A stretch of 64,000 nucleotides of DNA, taken from positions 22,126 to 86,125 of the forward strand of contig NZ_FZOR01000038.1 of assembly GCF_900188445.1 (NCBI RefSeq). Direction: 5' to 3'. The notes below the pieces were generated by a model, which ran no database searches, was not told the origin of the DNA, and saw only the letters and a list, made by a program, of their open reading frames with translations. Every line of letters starts with the position of its first letter. Position 1 is the stretch's first letter. The position numbers and the translations under genes were made by a program. The stretch comes from Actinomadura meyerae (GTDB lineage: Bacteria; Actinomycetota; Actinomycetes; Streptosporangiales; Streptosporangiaceae). Shown here piece after piece: positions 25,669 to 34,670 of the stretch.

Positions 25669-26862
25669 TCAGACCGACGCGAGCGCGGCCGTCGGCGGCA
25701 GCCGCGCGGCCCGCACCGCCGGGTACAGCCCGGCGGCCGTGCCGATCAGCAGCGTCGCGGCGAGCGCCCCGCCGAGCGCCCAGACCGGCACGACGGGCGG
25801 CCATCCCTTCCACAGCGCGAACCCGCCGGTCACCGCCGCGCCGAGGACCGTCCCGGCGGCGCCGCCCGCCACCGACAGCAGCAGCGACTCGGCGAGGAAC
25901 TGGACGCGGACCTGCCCGCGGGTGGCGCCGAGGGAGCGGCGCAGCCCGATCTCGCGGCGCCGCTCCAGCACCGAGATCACCATCGTGTTGGCGACGCCGA
26001 CCCCGCCGACCAGCAGCGCGACCGCGCCGAGCCCGAGCAGCAGCCCGGTGAGCGCGCCGGTCGCCGCGGCCTTGGCGGCCAGCGCGTCCGAGGGGCGGCT
26101 GACCTGGACCTCCTCGGGCCGCTCGGGGTTGACCGTGCGGGCCAGCACGGCCCGCACGTCCTCCACCGACGCGTCCGCGGACCGCTCGTAGACCGTGGTC
26201 GGGTGACCGTCGAAGGCCAGGTGGCGGCGGGCCGCGTCCCAGCCGACGAGGGCGGAGCGGTCGATCTCCGGGGCGAGCTCGGCGGGCCGCAGCACGCCGA
26301 GGACGACGAACCAGCGCCCGCCGATCCACACCCGGCCGCCGGCCCGGTCCATGCCGAGGCGGCGCGCCGCCTCCGCGCCGAGCACGACACCGGGGTAGCG
26401 GGCGGTGCCGGCGTTCAGCCAGCTCCCGCTCGCGGTCTCCGCGCCGAGCGTGCCGAGCAGCCCGGTCGTGGCGGCCTGCACGGCGATGCCCTGGGTGACC
26501 TCCGCCGGGATCCGGTCGGTGCGCCGGACGGTCGCGTCCACGGACCCGGTCGCGCCGACCGACGTGACCGGCCCGATCCGCCGCACCATCTCCGGCGCCG
26601 ACTCGGGCAGCTCGGCCGTGTCACCGAACAGGGTGTCGCCCGGCTTGGCGGTGAGCAGGTTGGTGCCGAGCCGGTCGAGCCGCCGCAGCAGGTCCTCCTT
26701 GCCGGACGAGGAGATCCCGATGACCGCGACCATCGTCGCGATCCCGAGCGCGATGCCGAGCGCGGACAGCACGGCCCGCGCCGGGCGGGCCCGCAGCCCG
26801 GCGAGGCCGACGCGCAGCACGTCGCCGGGGCGCAGCCGCGCGGGCGCCAGTGCCGCCCTCAC
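25669..26862 (-). CDS. ABC transporter permease, MacB/FtsX type
   Basis: This 397-residue permease has the MacB layout: an N-terminal helix (LSALGIALGIATMVAVIGIS), a large extracellular domain (about 60-270) and three C-terminal helices (AVALLVGGVGVANTMVISVL and later) with the FtsX motif RRREIGLRRSLGATRG. Such proteins are mechanotransmitters that drive expulsion of peptides, lipids or drugs from the outer face of the membrane. Its start overlaps the ATPase stop by 4 bases (ATGA), so the two are co-translated. Last gene of a four-gene operon. Confidence 0.9.
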   Translation of the reverse strand: MRAALAPARLRPGDVLRVGLAGLRARPARAVLSALGIALGIATMVAVIGISSSGKEDLLRRLDRLGTNLLTAKPGDTLFGDTAELPESAPEMVRRIGPVTSVGATGSVDATVRRTDRIPAEVTQGIAVQAATTGLLGTLGAETASGSWLNAGTARYPGVVLGAEAARRLGMDRAGGRVWIGGRWFVVLGVLRPAELAPEIDRSALVGWDAARRHLAFDGHPTTVYERSADASVEDVRAVLARTVNPERPEEVQVSRPSDALAAKAAATGALTGLLLGLGAVALLVGGVGVANTMVISVLERRREIGLRRSLGATRGQVRVQFLAESLLLSVAGGAAGTVLGAAVTGGFALWKGWPPVVPVWALGGALAATLLIGTAAGLYPAVRAARLPPTAALASV

Positions 26863-27566
26863 CGCCGGGCCGCCTTCGCCCGCTCGTCCGCGACGATCAG
26901 CCCGTCCCGGACCCGGACCCGGCGCGGCGCGGCGTCCGCGACCTCCGCGTCATGGGTGATGATCACGACGGTGGTGCCGGCGGCGTTCAGCTCGTCCAGC
27001 AGGGCGAGCACCTCGGCGCCCGCCGCCGAGTCGAGGTTGCCGGTGGGCTCGTCGGCGAGCAGCAGGTCCGGCTCCCCCGCGGCGGCCCGCGCCACCGCGA
27101 CCCGCTGCTGCTCGCCGCCGGACAGCTCGTGCGGCCGGTGCCCGGTCCGGTGCCCGAGCCCGACGCGGCCGAGCGCGGCCCGCGCCCGCTCCCGCCGCTC
27201 CTTCGGCCCGGCGCCGCCGTACAGCAGCCCGTCGGCGACGTTGTCGAGCGCGGTCACGCCCGCCGCCAGGTGGAACTGCTGGAACACGAACCCGATGTGC
27301 CGCGCCCGCAGCGCCGACAGCTCCCGGTCGCCGAGGTCGGCGACCTCGTGCCCGGCCACCCGCACCCGTCCCGCGGTCGGCCGGTCCAGCGTCCCGACCA
27401 TGTGCAGCAGCGTCGACTTGCCCGACCCGGACGGCCCGGCGATCGCGACCAGCTCCCCCGGCGCGATCCGCAGGTCGACGCCCTTCAGCGCCGCGACGCC
27501 GCCCGCGTACTCCTTGGTGACCCCGGTCAGCTCGACGATGGGCGCACCCTCCTCCGCGAAGCTCAT
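26859..27566 (-). CDS. ABC transporter ATP-binding protein, MacB/LolD type
   Basis: This 235-residue ATPase powers the adjacent FtsX-type permease. Walker A is GPSGSGKST, the signature is LSGGEQQRVAVARA, Walker B is LLLADEPTGNLD, and the H-loop is ITHDAEV. The combination ADEPTGNLD is typical of the MacB/LolD group. It overlaps both neighbours by 4 bases, giving a tight lipoprotein-adaptor-ATPase-permease operon. Confidence 0.94.
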   Translation of the reverse strand: MSFAEEGAPIVELTGVTKEYAGGVAALKGVDLRIAPGELVAIAGPSGSGKSTLLHMVGTLDRPTAGRVRVAGHEVADLGDRELSALRARHIGFVFQQFHLAAGVTALDNVADGLLYGGAGPKERRERARAALGRVGLGHRTGHRPHELSGGEQQRVAVARAAAGEPDLLLADEPTGNLDSAAGAEVLALLDELNAAGTTVVIITHDAEVADAAPRRVRVRDGLIVADERAKAARR

Positions 27567-28594
27567 CGGGCCGGCACCCCGACCTTCAGGCCCGCGTGCA
27601 CGCCGGTCCCGCTGATCTCGACCCGGCCGCCGCCGAACGCGCCGACCCGCACCGGCAGCAGCCGCCGGTCGGCGGTCTCGACGCCGAAGCCGCCCTCCCG
27701 CAGCGCCAGCAGCGCCTCGACCGGCACCGACAGGACGTCCTCGCGCCGCTCGCTCTCCAGCTCGACGCCGACCGGGGCCTCGTCCAGCCGCCCCGTGCCG
27801 TCACCGCCGACCGAGATGTCGACGCCGACCGTCGTCTTCTTCTCCTGGCCCGTCCCGGTGCTCTCCGCGACCCGGCTCACCTTGGTGATCTTCCCCTTGA
27901 CGGTCTCGCCGCCGGGCAGCTCCACCGTGACCGCGGCGCCCTCCTTCGCGAGGTCCTGCTTGTCGGCGTCCAGGTCGACATGGACGACGCGCCTCGTCCC
28001 GGCCACCGTCAGCGCGGGCTGCCCCCGCCCGACGCGCTTGCCCTCGGGCGCCTTGACGTCCCTGACCCGCACGGCCCCGTCCAGGAAGACGACCTGCTCC
28101 GGCCCCACGGCACCGGTCACGTCCAGGCCGCGGTCGTCCTGCCACTCCTTCACCGCGGCCTCGGTCGCGCCGGTGAACTCGCGGTCCACCGTCATCCCGC
28201 CGTACCCGAGCGCCCGCAGGTTCTCTTCGAGCTGCCGGACGTCCTTGCCGGACGCGCCGTTCCGCAGCGTCCGGTACATGGGGCTGCCGCCGTACATCAG
28301 CGTGACCGGCTCGGCCGCCACCTTCAGCAGCGTCCCGCCCCGCTTGACCACCGCGCCCCGCTCCGGCGCCCACGTCACCACACCGGACACGCCGCTCCAC
28401 ACCTCCCGGACGTCGGCGTAGGTGAGCTTGCCGTCCACCTTCTCGGTGTCGACGAGGTCGCCCTTGGTCACGACGGCGGTGCTCAGGGCCGTGGGCGCGC
28501 CCTGCGCCTCGCCCCCGCCCGTCGTCCAGGCCAGCGCTCCCCCGCCGGCGGCCACCACCGCGACGGCGACCCCGCCCGCGACCGCGCGCCTCAC
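27563..28594 (-). CDS. Membrane-fusion (HlyD-like) adaptor with peptidoglycan-binding domain
   Basis: This 343-residue adaptor links the ABC pair to the cell wall. GTG 28594 overlaps the upstream stop (GTGA), and a single membrane helix follows at once (AVAGGVAVAVVAAGGGALAW). A lipoyl-like half-motif (about 60-95, GVVTWAPERGAVVKRGG), a PG_binding_1 domain (about 115-170; NGASGKDVRQLEENLRALGY) and a beta-barrel domain (DADKQDLAKEGAAVTVELPGG) come after it. Adaptors with an inserted peptidoglycan-binding domain are known next to MacB-type transporters of actinobacteria. Confidence 0.87.
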   Translation of the reverse strand: MRRAVAGGVAVAVVAAGGGALAWTTGGGEAQGAPTALSTAVVTKGDLVDTEKVDGKLTYADVREVWSGVSGVVTWAPERGAVVKRGGTLLKVAAEPVTLMYGGSPMYRTLRNGASGKDVRQLEENLRALGYGGMTVDREFTGATEAAVKEWQDDRGLDVTGAVGPEQVVFLDGAVRVRDVKAPEGKRVGRGQPALTVAGTRRVVHVDLDADKQDLAKEGAAVTVELPGGETVKGKITKVSRVAESTGTGQEKKTTVGVDISVGGDGTGRLDEAPVGVELESERREDVLSVPVEALLALREGGFGVETADRRLLPVRVGAFGGGRVEISGTGVHAGLKVGVPAR

Positions 28595-29109
28595 TGCCGG
28601 GCCCCCGGCAGCTCGCCCTTGCACGCCTCCCGCGCCTTCTCCAGCGCGCCGCGGTCGATACCGCCCGTCGGGAGCTTGACCTGCCCGTCGGGCCCGGGGT
28701 CGGGGATGTCCACCCCGTGCTCGCGCATGCACTGCGCGAACTTGACGTACTGGTCGCGCACCTTGGGGTCCTTGAGGTCGGGCATCTGCCCGCCCGCCTG
28801 CAGCCACTGCCGGCACTTCTCCAGCGCGCCCTGCAGCTTCTTGCGGTCGACCCCCTTGCCGAACCGCAGGGCCTTCTCGTCCGCCGCGCCCGGGTCGGGG
28901 ACGTCCACCCCGTTCTCCCGCATGCACTGCGCGAACTTCAGCCGCGCGTCCTCTGGCGAGAGCGACGCACTCGCCGACGCCGACGCGGACGCCTCCGCCG
29001 CCGCACCCCCGGCGGTCGCGACCCCGCCGCCGTCGTCACTCCCGCCGCACGCCGCCAACCCCAGGACCAGCGGCACCGCCAACCCGGCGGCCCACACTCG
29101 AATCGCCAT
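28591..29109 (-). CDS. Lipoprotein with two CMREHGVDxPDPG repeats
   Basis: This 172-residue lipoprotein has a lipobox (LVLGLAACGG), a Ser/Ala-rich linker, then two similar helical units, each with KFAQCMRENGVDVPDPG or KFAQCMREHGVDIPDPG followed by about 25 residues holding one further Cys (ALEKCRQW, KAREACKG). The repeated Cys pairs suggest disulfide-bonded extracellular modules. ATG 29109 follows GGAGAGGGAG. It begins the operon with the adaptor and ABC pair, so it may be their substrate-binding or sensor part. No function is assigned to this family to my knowledge. Confidence 0.8.
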   Translation of the reverse strand: MAIRVWAAGLAVPLVLGLAACGGSDDGGGVATAGGAAAEASASASASASLSPEDARLKFAQCMRENGVDVPDPGAADEKALRFGKGVDRKKLQGALEKCRQWLQAGGQMPDLKDPKVRDQYVKFAQCMREHGVDIPDPGPDGQVKLPTGGIDRGALEKAREACKGELPGARQ

Positions 29110-29167
29110 GACTCCCTCTCCACCGAGGCGCCCTTCACCCCGACGAGAAGCCATGAGACCGACGCCC

Positions 29168-29248
29168 GGGTTAAACCCGCATTAGCCGTGTGGGCTCCGG
29201 GCGGAGCGGGGTTGGGGACGGGGGGCGGGGCTTATTCGGGTTTAACCC
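29168..29248. promoter_or_regulatory. Two GGGTTWAACCC palindromes in a divergent promoter
   Basis: GGGTTAAACCC (29168-29178) and GGGTTTAACCC (29238-29248) are identical palindromes except for the central base. They stand 70 bases apart, centre to centre, between the lipoprotein operon and the response-regulator gene. One lies 59 bases from the leftward start, the other 22 bases from the rightward start. They probably bind the neighbouring response regulator or another dimeric factor controlling both operons. Confidence 0.65.
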
Positions 29249-29269
29249 CTGGGGCGGGATGCTCTGGGT

Positions 29270-29932
29270 ATGCGTGTTCTGATCGTCGAGGACGAGCGGG
29301 TGCTCGCGGACGCCGTCGCGGAGGGGTTGCGCGAGGAGGCCATGGCCGTCGACGTCGTGTACGACGGCGATGAGGCGCTGGAGCTCGCGTCCTACAACGA
29401 GTACGACGTGGTCGTGCTCGACCGGGACCTGCCGACGGTGCACGGCGACGACGTGTGCCGGGAGCTGGTGGCGCGGCGGAGTCCGGGGCGGATCCTGATG
29501 CTGACGGCGGCGGGCGACGTCGACGACCGGGTGGACGGGCTGACGCTCGGCGCCGACGACTACCTGCCGAAGCCGTTCGTGTTCAGCGAGCTGGTCGCGC
29601 GGGTGCGGGCGCTGGCGCGCAGGTCGGGGCCGCCGGTGCCGCCGGTGCTGGAGCGGCGCGGCATCCGGCTCGACCCGCACCGGCGGAAGGTGGCGCGGGA
29701 CGGGCGGGAGCTGCGGCTCACGAGGAAGGAGTTCGCCGTGCTGGAGGAGCTGATGCGCGCCGAGGGCGGGGTGGTGAGCGCCGAGCGGCTGCTGGAGCGG
29801 GCGTGGGACGAGAACATCGACCCGTTCAGCAACATCGTCCGGGTGACGATGGCGACGCTGCGCCGCAAGCTCGGGCAGCCGCCGGTGATCGAGACGGTGA
29901 CCGGGGCCGGGTACCGGCTGGAGGCGCGGTGA
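29270..29932 (+). CDS. OmpR/PhoB-family response regulator
   Basis: This 220-residue regulator has a receiver domain (1-115) with the acidic pocket E8/D9, phospho-acceptor D51 (VVVLDRDLP) and K102 (LPKPF), followed by a winged-helix DNA-binding domain (about 125-218; LTRKEFAVLEELM, RVTMATLRRKLG). It is coupled to the histidine-kinase gene by a GTGA overlap. The divergent ABC operon is the likely target, as is common for such pairs. Confidence 0.94.
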   Translation: MRVLIVEDERVLADAVAEGLREEAMAVDVVYDGDEALELASYNEYDVVVLDRDLPTVHGDDVCRELVARRSPGRILMLTAAGDVDDRVDGLTLGADDYLPKPFVFSELVARVRALARRSGPPVPPVLERRGIRLDPHRRKVARDGRELRLTRKEFAVLEELMRAEGGVVSAERLLERAWDENIDPFSNIVRVTMATLRRKLGQPPVIETVTGAGYRLEAR

Positions 29933-31119
29933 AGAGGCTGAGCGTCCGGACGCGGCTGACGCTGGTGTACGGGTCGCTGTTCCTGGTGACGTCGGCGGTG
30001 CTGGTCGCGGTCACCTACGGGCTGACCGTCCGGACGATGGACGACCGGTTCTCCGGGCGCCGCGACCTGGACGCGGAGACCATCGCGCGACTGCGGGCGC
30101 TGGCGCTGGACGGCGACCTCGACCAGCTCGCGGGGCTGAAGGCGGAGGCCGACCGGCAGCTCGCGCAGCAGAAGCGGGACGTGCTGGAGCAGCTCTTGCA
30201 GAGCTCGCTGGTGACGATGCTGGTGCTCGGCGTCCTCGCGGTGGTGATCGGGTACGTGGTGGCCGGGCGGATGCTGCGGCCGCTGCACACGGTGACGGCG
30301 ACGGCGCGGCGGCTGTCGGAGAGCACCATGCACGAGCGGATCGCGCTGGACGGCCCGCAGGACGAGATCAAGGACCTGGCCGACACCTTCGACCGGATGC
30401 TGGACCGGCTGAACCGGGCGTTCGACGCGCAGCGCCGGTTCGTCGCGAACGCCTCGCACGAGCTGCGGACGCCGCTGACGATCAACCGGACGGTGTTGGA
30501 GGTCGCGATGGCGAGCAAGCGGAACCCGCCGGAGACCAAGGCGCTCGCCGAGGTGCTGCTCGGCAACACCGCCCGCCACGAGCGGCTCATCGAGGGGCTG
30601 CTGCTGCTCGCGAAGTCCGAGCGGGAACCGGCCACGAGGGCGGAGTGCCCGCTGCCGGACGTGGTCCGCAGCGCGCTCGACCAGCTCGGCGACCCGGGGG
30701 TGGACGTGGAGTCGCGGCTCGACCCGGCGCTGGTGCGGGGGGATCCGGTGCTGCTGGAGCGGTGCGCGGTGAACCTGCTGGAGAACGCGGTGAAGTACAA
30801 CGTGCCGGACGGCCGGGTCTGGGTCCGCACGGGCGCCCGGGACGGCGGGGCGTTCCTGCAGGTGGTCAACACCGGGCCGCCGGTCCCGGCCTACGAGGTG
30901 GCGGCGATCTTCGAGCCGTTCCGGCGGCTGCGCGCCGACCGGACGGGGTCGCGGGACGGCGCGGGGCTCGGCCTGTCGATCGTGCGGGCGGTGGTGCGCG
31001 CGCACGGCGGCGCGGTCGAGGCCGAGGCGCGCCCGGACGGCGGGCTGGCGGTCACCGTCCGGCTGCCCGCGGCCATTCCACACGCCCCTCCGGAAGCGGC
31101 CGCCCTGGCCGCGCGCTGA
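29929..31119 (+). CDS. Sensor histidine kinase
   Basis: This 396-residue kinase has two membrane helices (about 11-35 and 83-108) flanking a short extracellular loop, then a HAMP domain, a HisKA dimer domain with the phospho-acceptor His in FVANASHELRTPLT, and a HATPase_c domain with the N-box NLLENAVKYN and G-box GLGLSIVRAVV. The sensing loop is only about 45 residues, which suits membrane-proximal sensing. GTG 29929 overlaps the regulator stop. The 3' end overlaps the convergent ligase gene by 68 bases. Confidence 0.93.
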   Translation: MKRLSVRTRLTLVYGSLFLVTSAVLVAVTYGLTVRTMDDRFSGRRDLDAETIARLRALALDGDLDQLAGLKAEADRQLAQQKRDVLEQLLQSSLVTMLVLGVLAVVIGYVVAGRMLRPLHTVTATARRLSESTMHERIALDGPQDEIKDLADTFDRMLDRLNRAFDAQRRFVANASHELRTPLTINRTVLEVAMASKRNPPETKALAEVLLGNTARHERLIEGLLLLAKSEREPATRAECPLPDVVRSALDQLGDPGVDVESRLDPALVRGDPVLLERCAVNLLENAVKYNVPDGRVWVRTGARDGGAFLQVVNTGPPVPAYEVAAIFEPFRRLRADRTGSRDGAGLGLSIVRAVVRAHGGAVEAEARPDGGLAVTVRLPAAIPHAPPEAAALAAR

Positions 31120-32830
31120 GCCAGCGGTGCACGACCTTCCCGGTGGCGTTGCGCGGCAGCTCGGGGATGAAGTACACGTCGCGGGGCACCGCGTACCGGG
31201 CGACCTGGGCGTGCACGTAGTCGCGGACGGCCTCGGCGTCGAGTGAGGCTCCCGGGCGGAGCACGATATAGGCGGCGAGCCGCTGCCCCCACTCGTCGTC
31301 GGGGACGCCGGTCACCGCGACCTCCTGGATCTCGGGGAGGCGGAGCAGGGCGTCCTCCACGTCGCGGGGGACGATGTTCTCGCCGCCGGACACGACCACG
31401 CCGTCGCGGCGGCCGTCCACGAACAGCAGCCCGCGGTGGTCGATGTGGCCGAGGTCGCCGGTGGCGAGCAGCCCGTCGCGGACCTCCATCGGCTCGCCGC
31501 CGGTGTAGCCCTCGAACAGCAGCTCGTTGGCGGCGAAGATGTGGCCGCGGGTGGAGCGGCCGAGGCGGCGCCCGTCGGCGTCGAGGACGGCCAGCGCGGT
31601 GTTGCGCGGCGGCCGCCCGGCGGTGCGCGGGTCGATCCGCAGGTCGCGCGGGGTGGCGATGGAGACCCAGGACACCTCGGTCGAGCCGTAGACGTTGTAG
31701 AGCCGGTCGCCGAAGGCGTCCATGAACCGGGTGGCGAGGTCGCCGGCCAGCGCGGCGCCGCTCACGGCGAAGATGCGCAGCGAGGACGTGTCGTACCGGG
31801 CGCGGACTTCTGGGGGCAGCTCCAGGATGCGCTGGCACATGACGGGGACGGCGAACACCGTGACGTCGCGGTGCGCGGTGATGGCGCGCAGGGTCTGCTC
31901 GGGGTCGAACCGGCGGTGCAGGACGACCGGTGCCCGCAGCGCCCACGCCATCTGCATCGCGGCGTAGCCCCAGGTGTGGAACAGCGGCGCCTCGACGATC
32001 ATCGTCTGCCGGGCGCGCAGCGGGATCCGCGACGTCATCGAGGCGAGCGGCCACAGGCCCGGCCGGGGCGGGCGGCGGGCGCCCTTGGGGCGTCCGGTGG
32101 TGCCGGAGCTGAGCATGATGGTGCGGCTCTGGATCTGGGGCGGGCCGGCCGCGGCGGCGGTGGCGTCCGCGGAGGCGATGAGCTCGCCGATGCTCGGGTT
32201 GCCGTCGGTGGGGTGGTGGGCCGGGTCGGCCGGACGCGGCGGGGGCGGCGCCGTCGCGAGCGCGACGGGCGCGGCGAGCGGCATGGCGGCGGGCGGGCGG
32301 CGGTCGGCCCACAGCACGTTGCGGCGCAGCGCGATGGGGACGCCGGCCAGCAGCGGCGCGAACTCGGCGTCGGCGACGATGAGGGCGGGGCGCAGCTCGC
32401 CGAGCACGGCGCGGATCTGGCCGGTGCCGAACCCGGTGTTGAGCAGCACGACCTCCGCGCCGCGCCGGGAGCAGGCGACGAGCGTCAGCGCCATCCCGCG
32501 GTGGTTGCGGCACAGCACCCCGACGCGGGGGCGGGGCCCGTGCAGGGGCAGCGCGGCGGCGAGGCGGGCGGCCCGCTCGTCGAGTTCGGCGAAGGTGAGC
32601 ACGCCCTCGTCGTCGATCAACGCCGCCCGGGACGGGGAGCGGGCGGCGGACGAGGCGACGAGCCCCGCGAGGGTGGTGCCCCAGTGCCGCAGCGTGCCGA
32701 GCTGCCGGACGATGCGGCGCGGCCCGCCGCCGAACAGCAGGCCGGTGCGCAGCAGGAGGGCGGTGAGATCGCGGATGTGGCCGATCCGCCGGCGCATCCC
32801 CGGCCGGTACGCGGGCCTCGCGTGCGTCAC
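31052..32830 (-). CDS. Acyl-CoA synthetase / AMP-dependent ligase
   Basis: This 592-residue member of the ANL superfamily activates a carboxylic acid as an acyl-adenylate and transfers it to CoA. Motifs: P-loop LSSGTTGRPKGA, YNVYGSTEVSW, the ATP-binding LATGDLGHID, hinge DGRRDGVVVSGGEN, and the catalytic lysine in RNATGKVVHR. GTG 32830 follows AGGAGG. Similar proteins act in fatty-acid metabolism; proximity to the polyketide cluster makes a role there possible but it lacks the shared cluster promoter element. Confidence 0.88.
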   Translation of the reverse strand: MTHARPAYRPGMRRRIGHIRDLTALLLRTGLLFGGGPRRIVRQLGTLRHWGTTLAGLVASSAARSPSRAALIDDEGVLTFAELDERAARLAAALPLHGPRPRVGVLCRNHRGMALTLVACSRRGAEVVLLNTGFGTGQIRAVLGELRPALIVADAEFAPLLAGVPIALRRNVLWADRRPPAAMPLAAPVALATAPPPPRPADPAHHPTDGNPSIGELIASADATAAAAGPPQIQSRTIMLSSGTTGRPKGARRPPRPGLWPLASMTSRIPLRARQTMIVEAPLFHTWGYAAMQMAWALRAPVVLHRRFDPEQTLRAITAHRDVTVFAVPVMCQRILELPPEVRARYDTSSLRIFAVSGAALAGDLATRFMDAFGDRLYNVYGSTEVSWVSIATPRDLRIDPRTAGRPPRNTALAVLDADGRRLGRSTRGHIFAANELLFEGYTGGEPMEVRDGLLATGDLGHIDHRGLLFVDGRRDGVVVSGGENIVPRDVEDALLRLPEIQEVAVTGVPDDEWGQRLAAYIVLRPGASLDAEAVRDYVHAQVARYAVPRDVYFIPELPRNATGKVVHRWLSARPGRPLPEGRVEWPRAAGR

Positions 32831-32898
32831 CGTGCCTCCTCCCACGTCACGGTACTCACCCCCCAGGGGCCGAACAAGGCCGCCGCCGCGGGCGGCCA

Positions 32899-32941
32899 CC
32901 GCAATATCGAAGTCTCCGCGCGGGCCGTGCGCGCCTAGGCT
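32899..32941 (+). promoter_or_regulatory. Cluster promoter element before rfbB (copy 1)
   Basis: GCAATATCGAAG (from 32901) aligns with four other elements in the window. A -10-like TAGGCT follows at 32936-32941, 37 bases from the element start, and 44 bases before the rfbB start. Confidence 0.6.
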
Positions 32942-32985
32942 CGAAACGTCCTGGTGTCCGGTCGCTCGACAGGTCGGGAGCAGCG

Positions 32986-33969
32986 GTGAGGCGAGTTCTG
33001 GTCGCGGGCGGTGCCGGTTTCATCGGCTCGTGCTACGTGCGGGGTCTGGTGTCGGGCGCGTACGGCTGGGGCGACGCCGAGGTCACGGTGCTCGACAAGC
33101 TCACGTACGCGGGGAACCTCGCGAACCTCGCCCCGGTCGAGGGCGGGTACCGCTTCGTGCGCGGGGACATCTGCGACGCGGATCTGCTGTCCCGGGTGCT
33201 GCCCGGCCACGACGTGGTGGTCAACTTCGCCGCCGAGACGCATGTCGACCGCTCGATCCGGTCCGCCGGCGGCTTCGTCCGCACGAACGTGCAGGGCGTC
33301 CACACCCTCCTGGAGGGCTGCCTCGGCGCCGGGGTCGGCCGGGTGCTCCAGGTCTCCACGGACGAGGTGTACGGCAGCATCGACACCGGCTCCTGGGACG
33401 AGGAGGCCCCCCTGGCGCCCAACTCCCCGTACTCCGCCGCGAAGGCCGGCGGGGACATGCTCGCGCGCGCCTACGCCCGCACCCACGGGCTGCCGGTGAC
33501 CATCACCCGCTGCGGCAACAACTACGGCCCGTACCAGTTCCCCGAGAAGGTCATCCCGCTCTTCATCACCCGTCTGCTGGACGGGCTCACCGTCCCGCTT
33601 TACGGGGACGGCGCGAACGTCCGCGACTGGATCCACGTGGAGGACCACTGCCGCGGCATCCAGACCGCGATCGAGCACGGCGGGCCCGGCGAGGTCTACC
33701 ACATCGCCGGCACCGCCGAGTTGACGAACGTCGAGCTCACCCGGCGGCTCCTCGACGCCGTGGGCGCCGACTGGACGAGGGTGGAGCGCGTCCCCGACCG
33801 CAAGGGCCACGATCGGCGCTACTCGCTCGACGACGGGAGGCTCCGCGCGCTGGGCTACGCGCCCCGCGTCGCGTTCGGCGACGGGCTCGCGGCGACCGTC
33901 CGCTGGTATGCCGGGAACCGCGCCTGGTGGGAGCCGCTGAAGGAGCGCCTCGCCTCGGCGGCCGCGTGA
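32986..33969 (+). CDS. rfbB: dTDP-glucose 4,6-dehydratase
   Basis: This enzyme makes dTDP-4-keto-6-deoxyglucose, the branch point of all dTDP-deoxysugars. It has 327 residues and is an extended SDR: NAD-binding GGAGFIGS, NFAAETHVDRS, the catalytic STDEVYG (Asp-Glu pair) and YSAAKAGGD (YxxxK). GTG 32986 follows GGGAG. It stands alone but carries the same promoter element as cluster genes to the right, linking it to the aminosugar cassette at 37-41 kb. The stop is 7 bases from the convergent TetR gene's stop. Confidence 0.94.
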   Translation: MRRVLVAGGAGFIGSCYVRGLVSGAYGWGDAEVTVLDKLTYAGNLANLAPVEGGYRFVRGDICDADLLSRVLPGHDVVVNFAAETHVDRSIRSAGGFVRTNVQGVHTLLEGCLGAGVGRVLQVSTDEVYGSIDTGSWDEEAPLAPNSPYSAAKAGGDMLARAYARTHGLPVTITRCGNNYGPYQFPEKVIPLFITRLLDGLTVPLYGDGANVRDWIHVEDHCRGIQTAIEHGGPGEVYHIAGTAELTNVELTRRLLDAVGADWTRVERVPDRKGHDRRYSLDDGRLRALGYAPRVAFGDGLAATVRWYAGNRAWWEPLKERLASAAA

Positions 33970-33976
33970 GCCCGGG

Positions 33977-34630
33977 CTAGGAGCCCATGAGGCTGCCGGC
34001 GTAGTGGCCGGACGGCCGGTGCTCGCCGTGGAAGTCGCCGTTGACGGCGCAGGGCCCGCGGCGCAGCAGTTCGGCGAGGGCGATCGCCGGGCGCGCCGCG
34101 TCGAACTGCGGATCGGCCAGGCGGTGCAGGAGCAGGCCGTCGATCAGCGCCGCGAACAGGTCGGCCAGCGCGTCCGGCGTCGCGTCGGCGCGCACGAGCC
34201 CGCACGCCTGGTCCTCGGTGAGCCGGTCGGCCAGCAGGTTGCGGAAGGTCTGGAACTGCGCGGCGGTCTGCGCGCGGAGGTCGTTGTCGCGCAGGCCCTG
34301 CGCCATCGACTCGACGAGGACGCGCTGCCCGACGGACGGCCCCTCGGCGGCCAGGCCCGCGATCGCCACGACCAGCCCGTCCAGCGCGTTCTCGGCCTGC
34401 AGGATGGCGAGCACCGGTGCTTCGAGCTCGCTCTCCAGGGTGTGCGCGATCGCCGCGCGGCGGAGATCGTCCAGCGTTCCGAAATAGTAGGTGACCAGCG
34501 CCTCGTTGGCCTCGGCCCGTTCGGCGACCCCTTCGGAGGTCACCGCGAACCAGCCGCCTTCGGCCATCAGCTCGACGGCCGCGTCGAGCAGCCGCGGCCG
34601 GGTCCCGCCCGGTGGTCTGACCATCGCCAT
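33977..34630 (-). CDS. TetR-family transcriptional regulator
   Basis: This 217-residue regulator has an N-terminal helix-turn-helix (about 10-55; RLLDAAVELMAEGGWFAVT, NEALVTYYFGTLDDL) and an all-helical ligand domain. ATG 34630 is chosen because GGAGG lies 4-5 bases upstream. The promoter between it and the MarR gene includes a palindrome overlapping a -35 hexamer, which fits autoregulation. Lying by the cluster's left edge, it may control export or sugar genes. Confidence 0.88.
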   Translation of the reverse strand: MAMVRPPGGTRPRLLDAAVELMAEGGWFAVTSEGVAERAEANEALVTYYFGTLDDLRRAAIAHTLESELEAPVLAILQAENALDGLVVAIAGLAAEGPSVGQRVLVESMAQGLRDNDLRAQTAAQFQTFRNLLADRLTEDQACGLVRADATPDALADLFAALIDGLLLHRLADPQFDAARPAIALAELLRRGPCAVNGDFHGEHRPSGHYAGSLMGS

Positions 34631-34670
34631 CGCGCCTCCAGATCGGCCGATTGGCACACTGCTCCGCACA

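Noticed and set aside
24460..27615. Plus-strand open frame of about 1050 codons opposite the ABC genes
   Set aside because: It overlaps the iron permease out of frame and then runs antisense to a MacB-type permease and ATPase; no motif is present.
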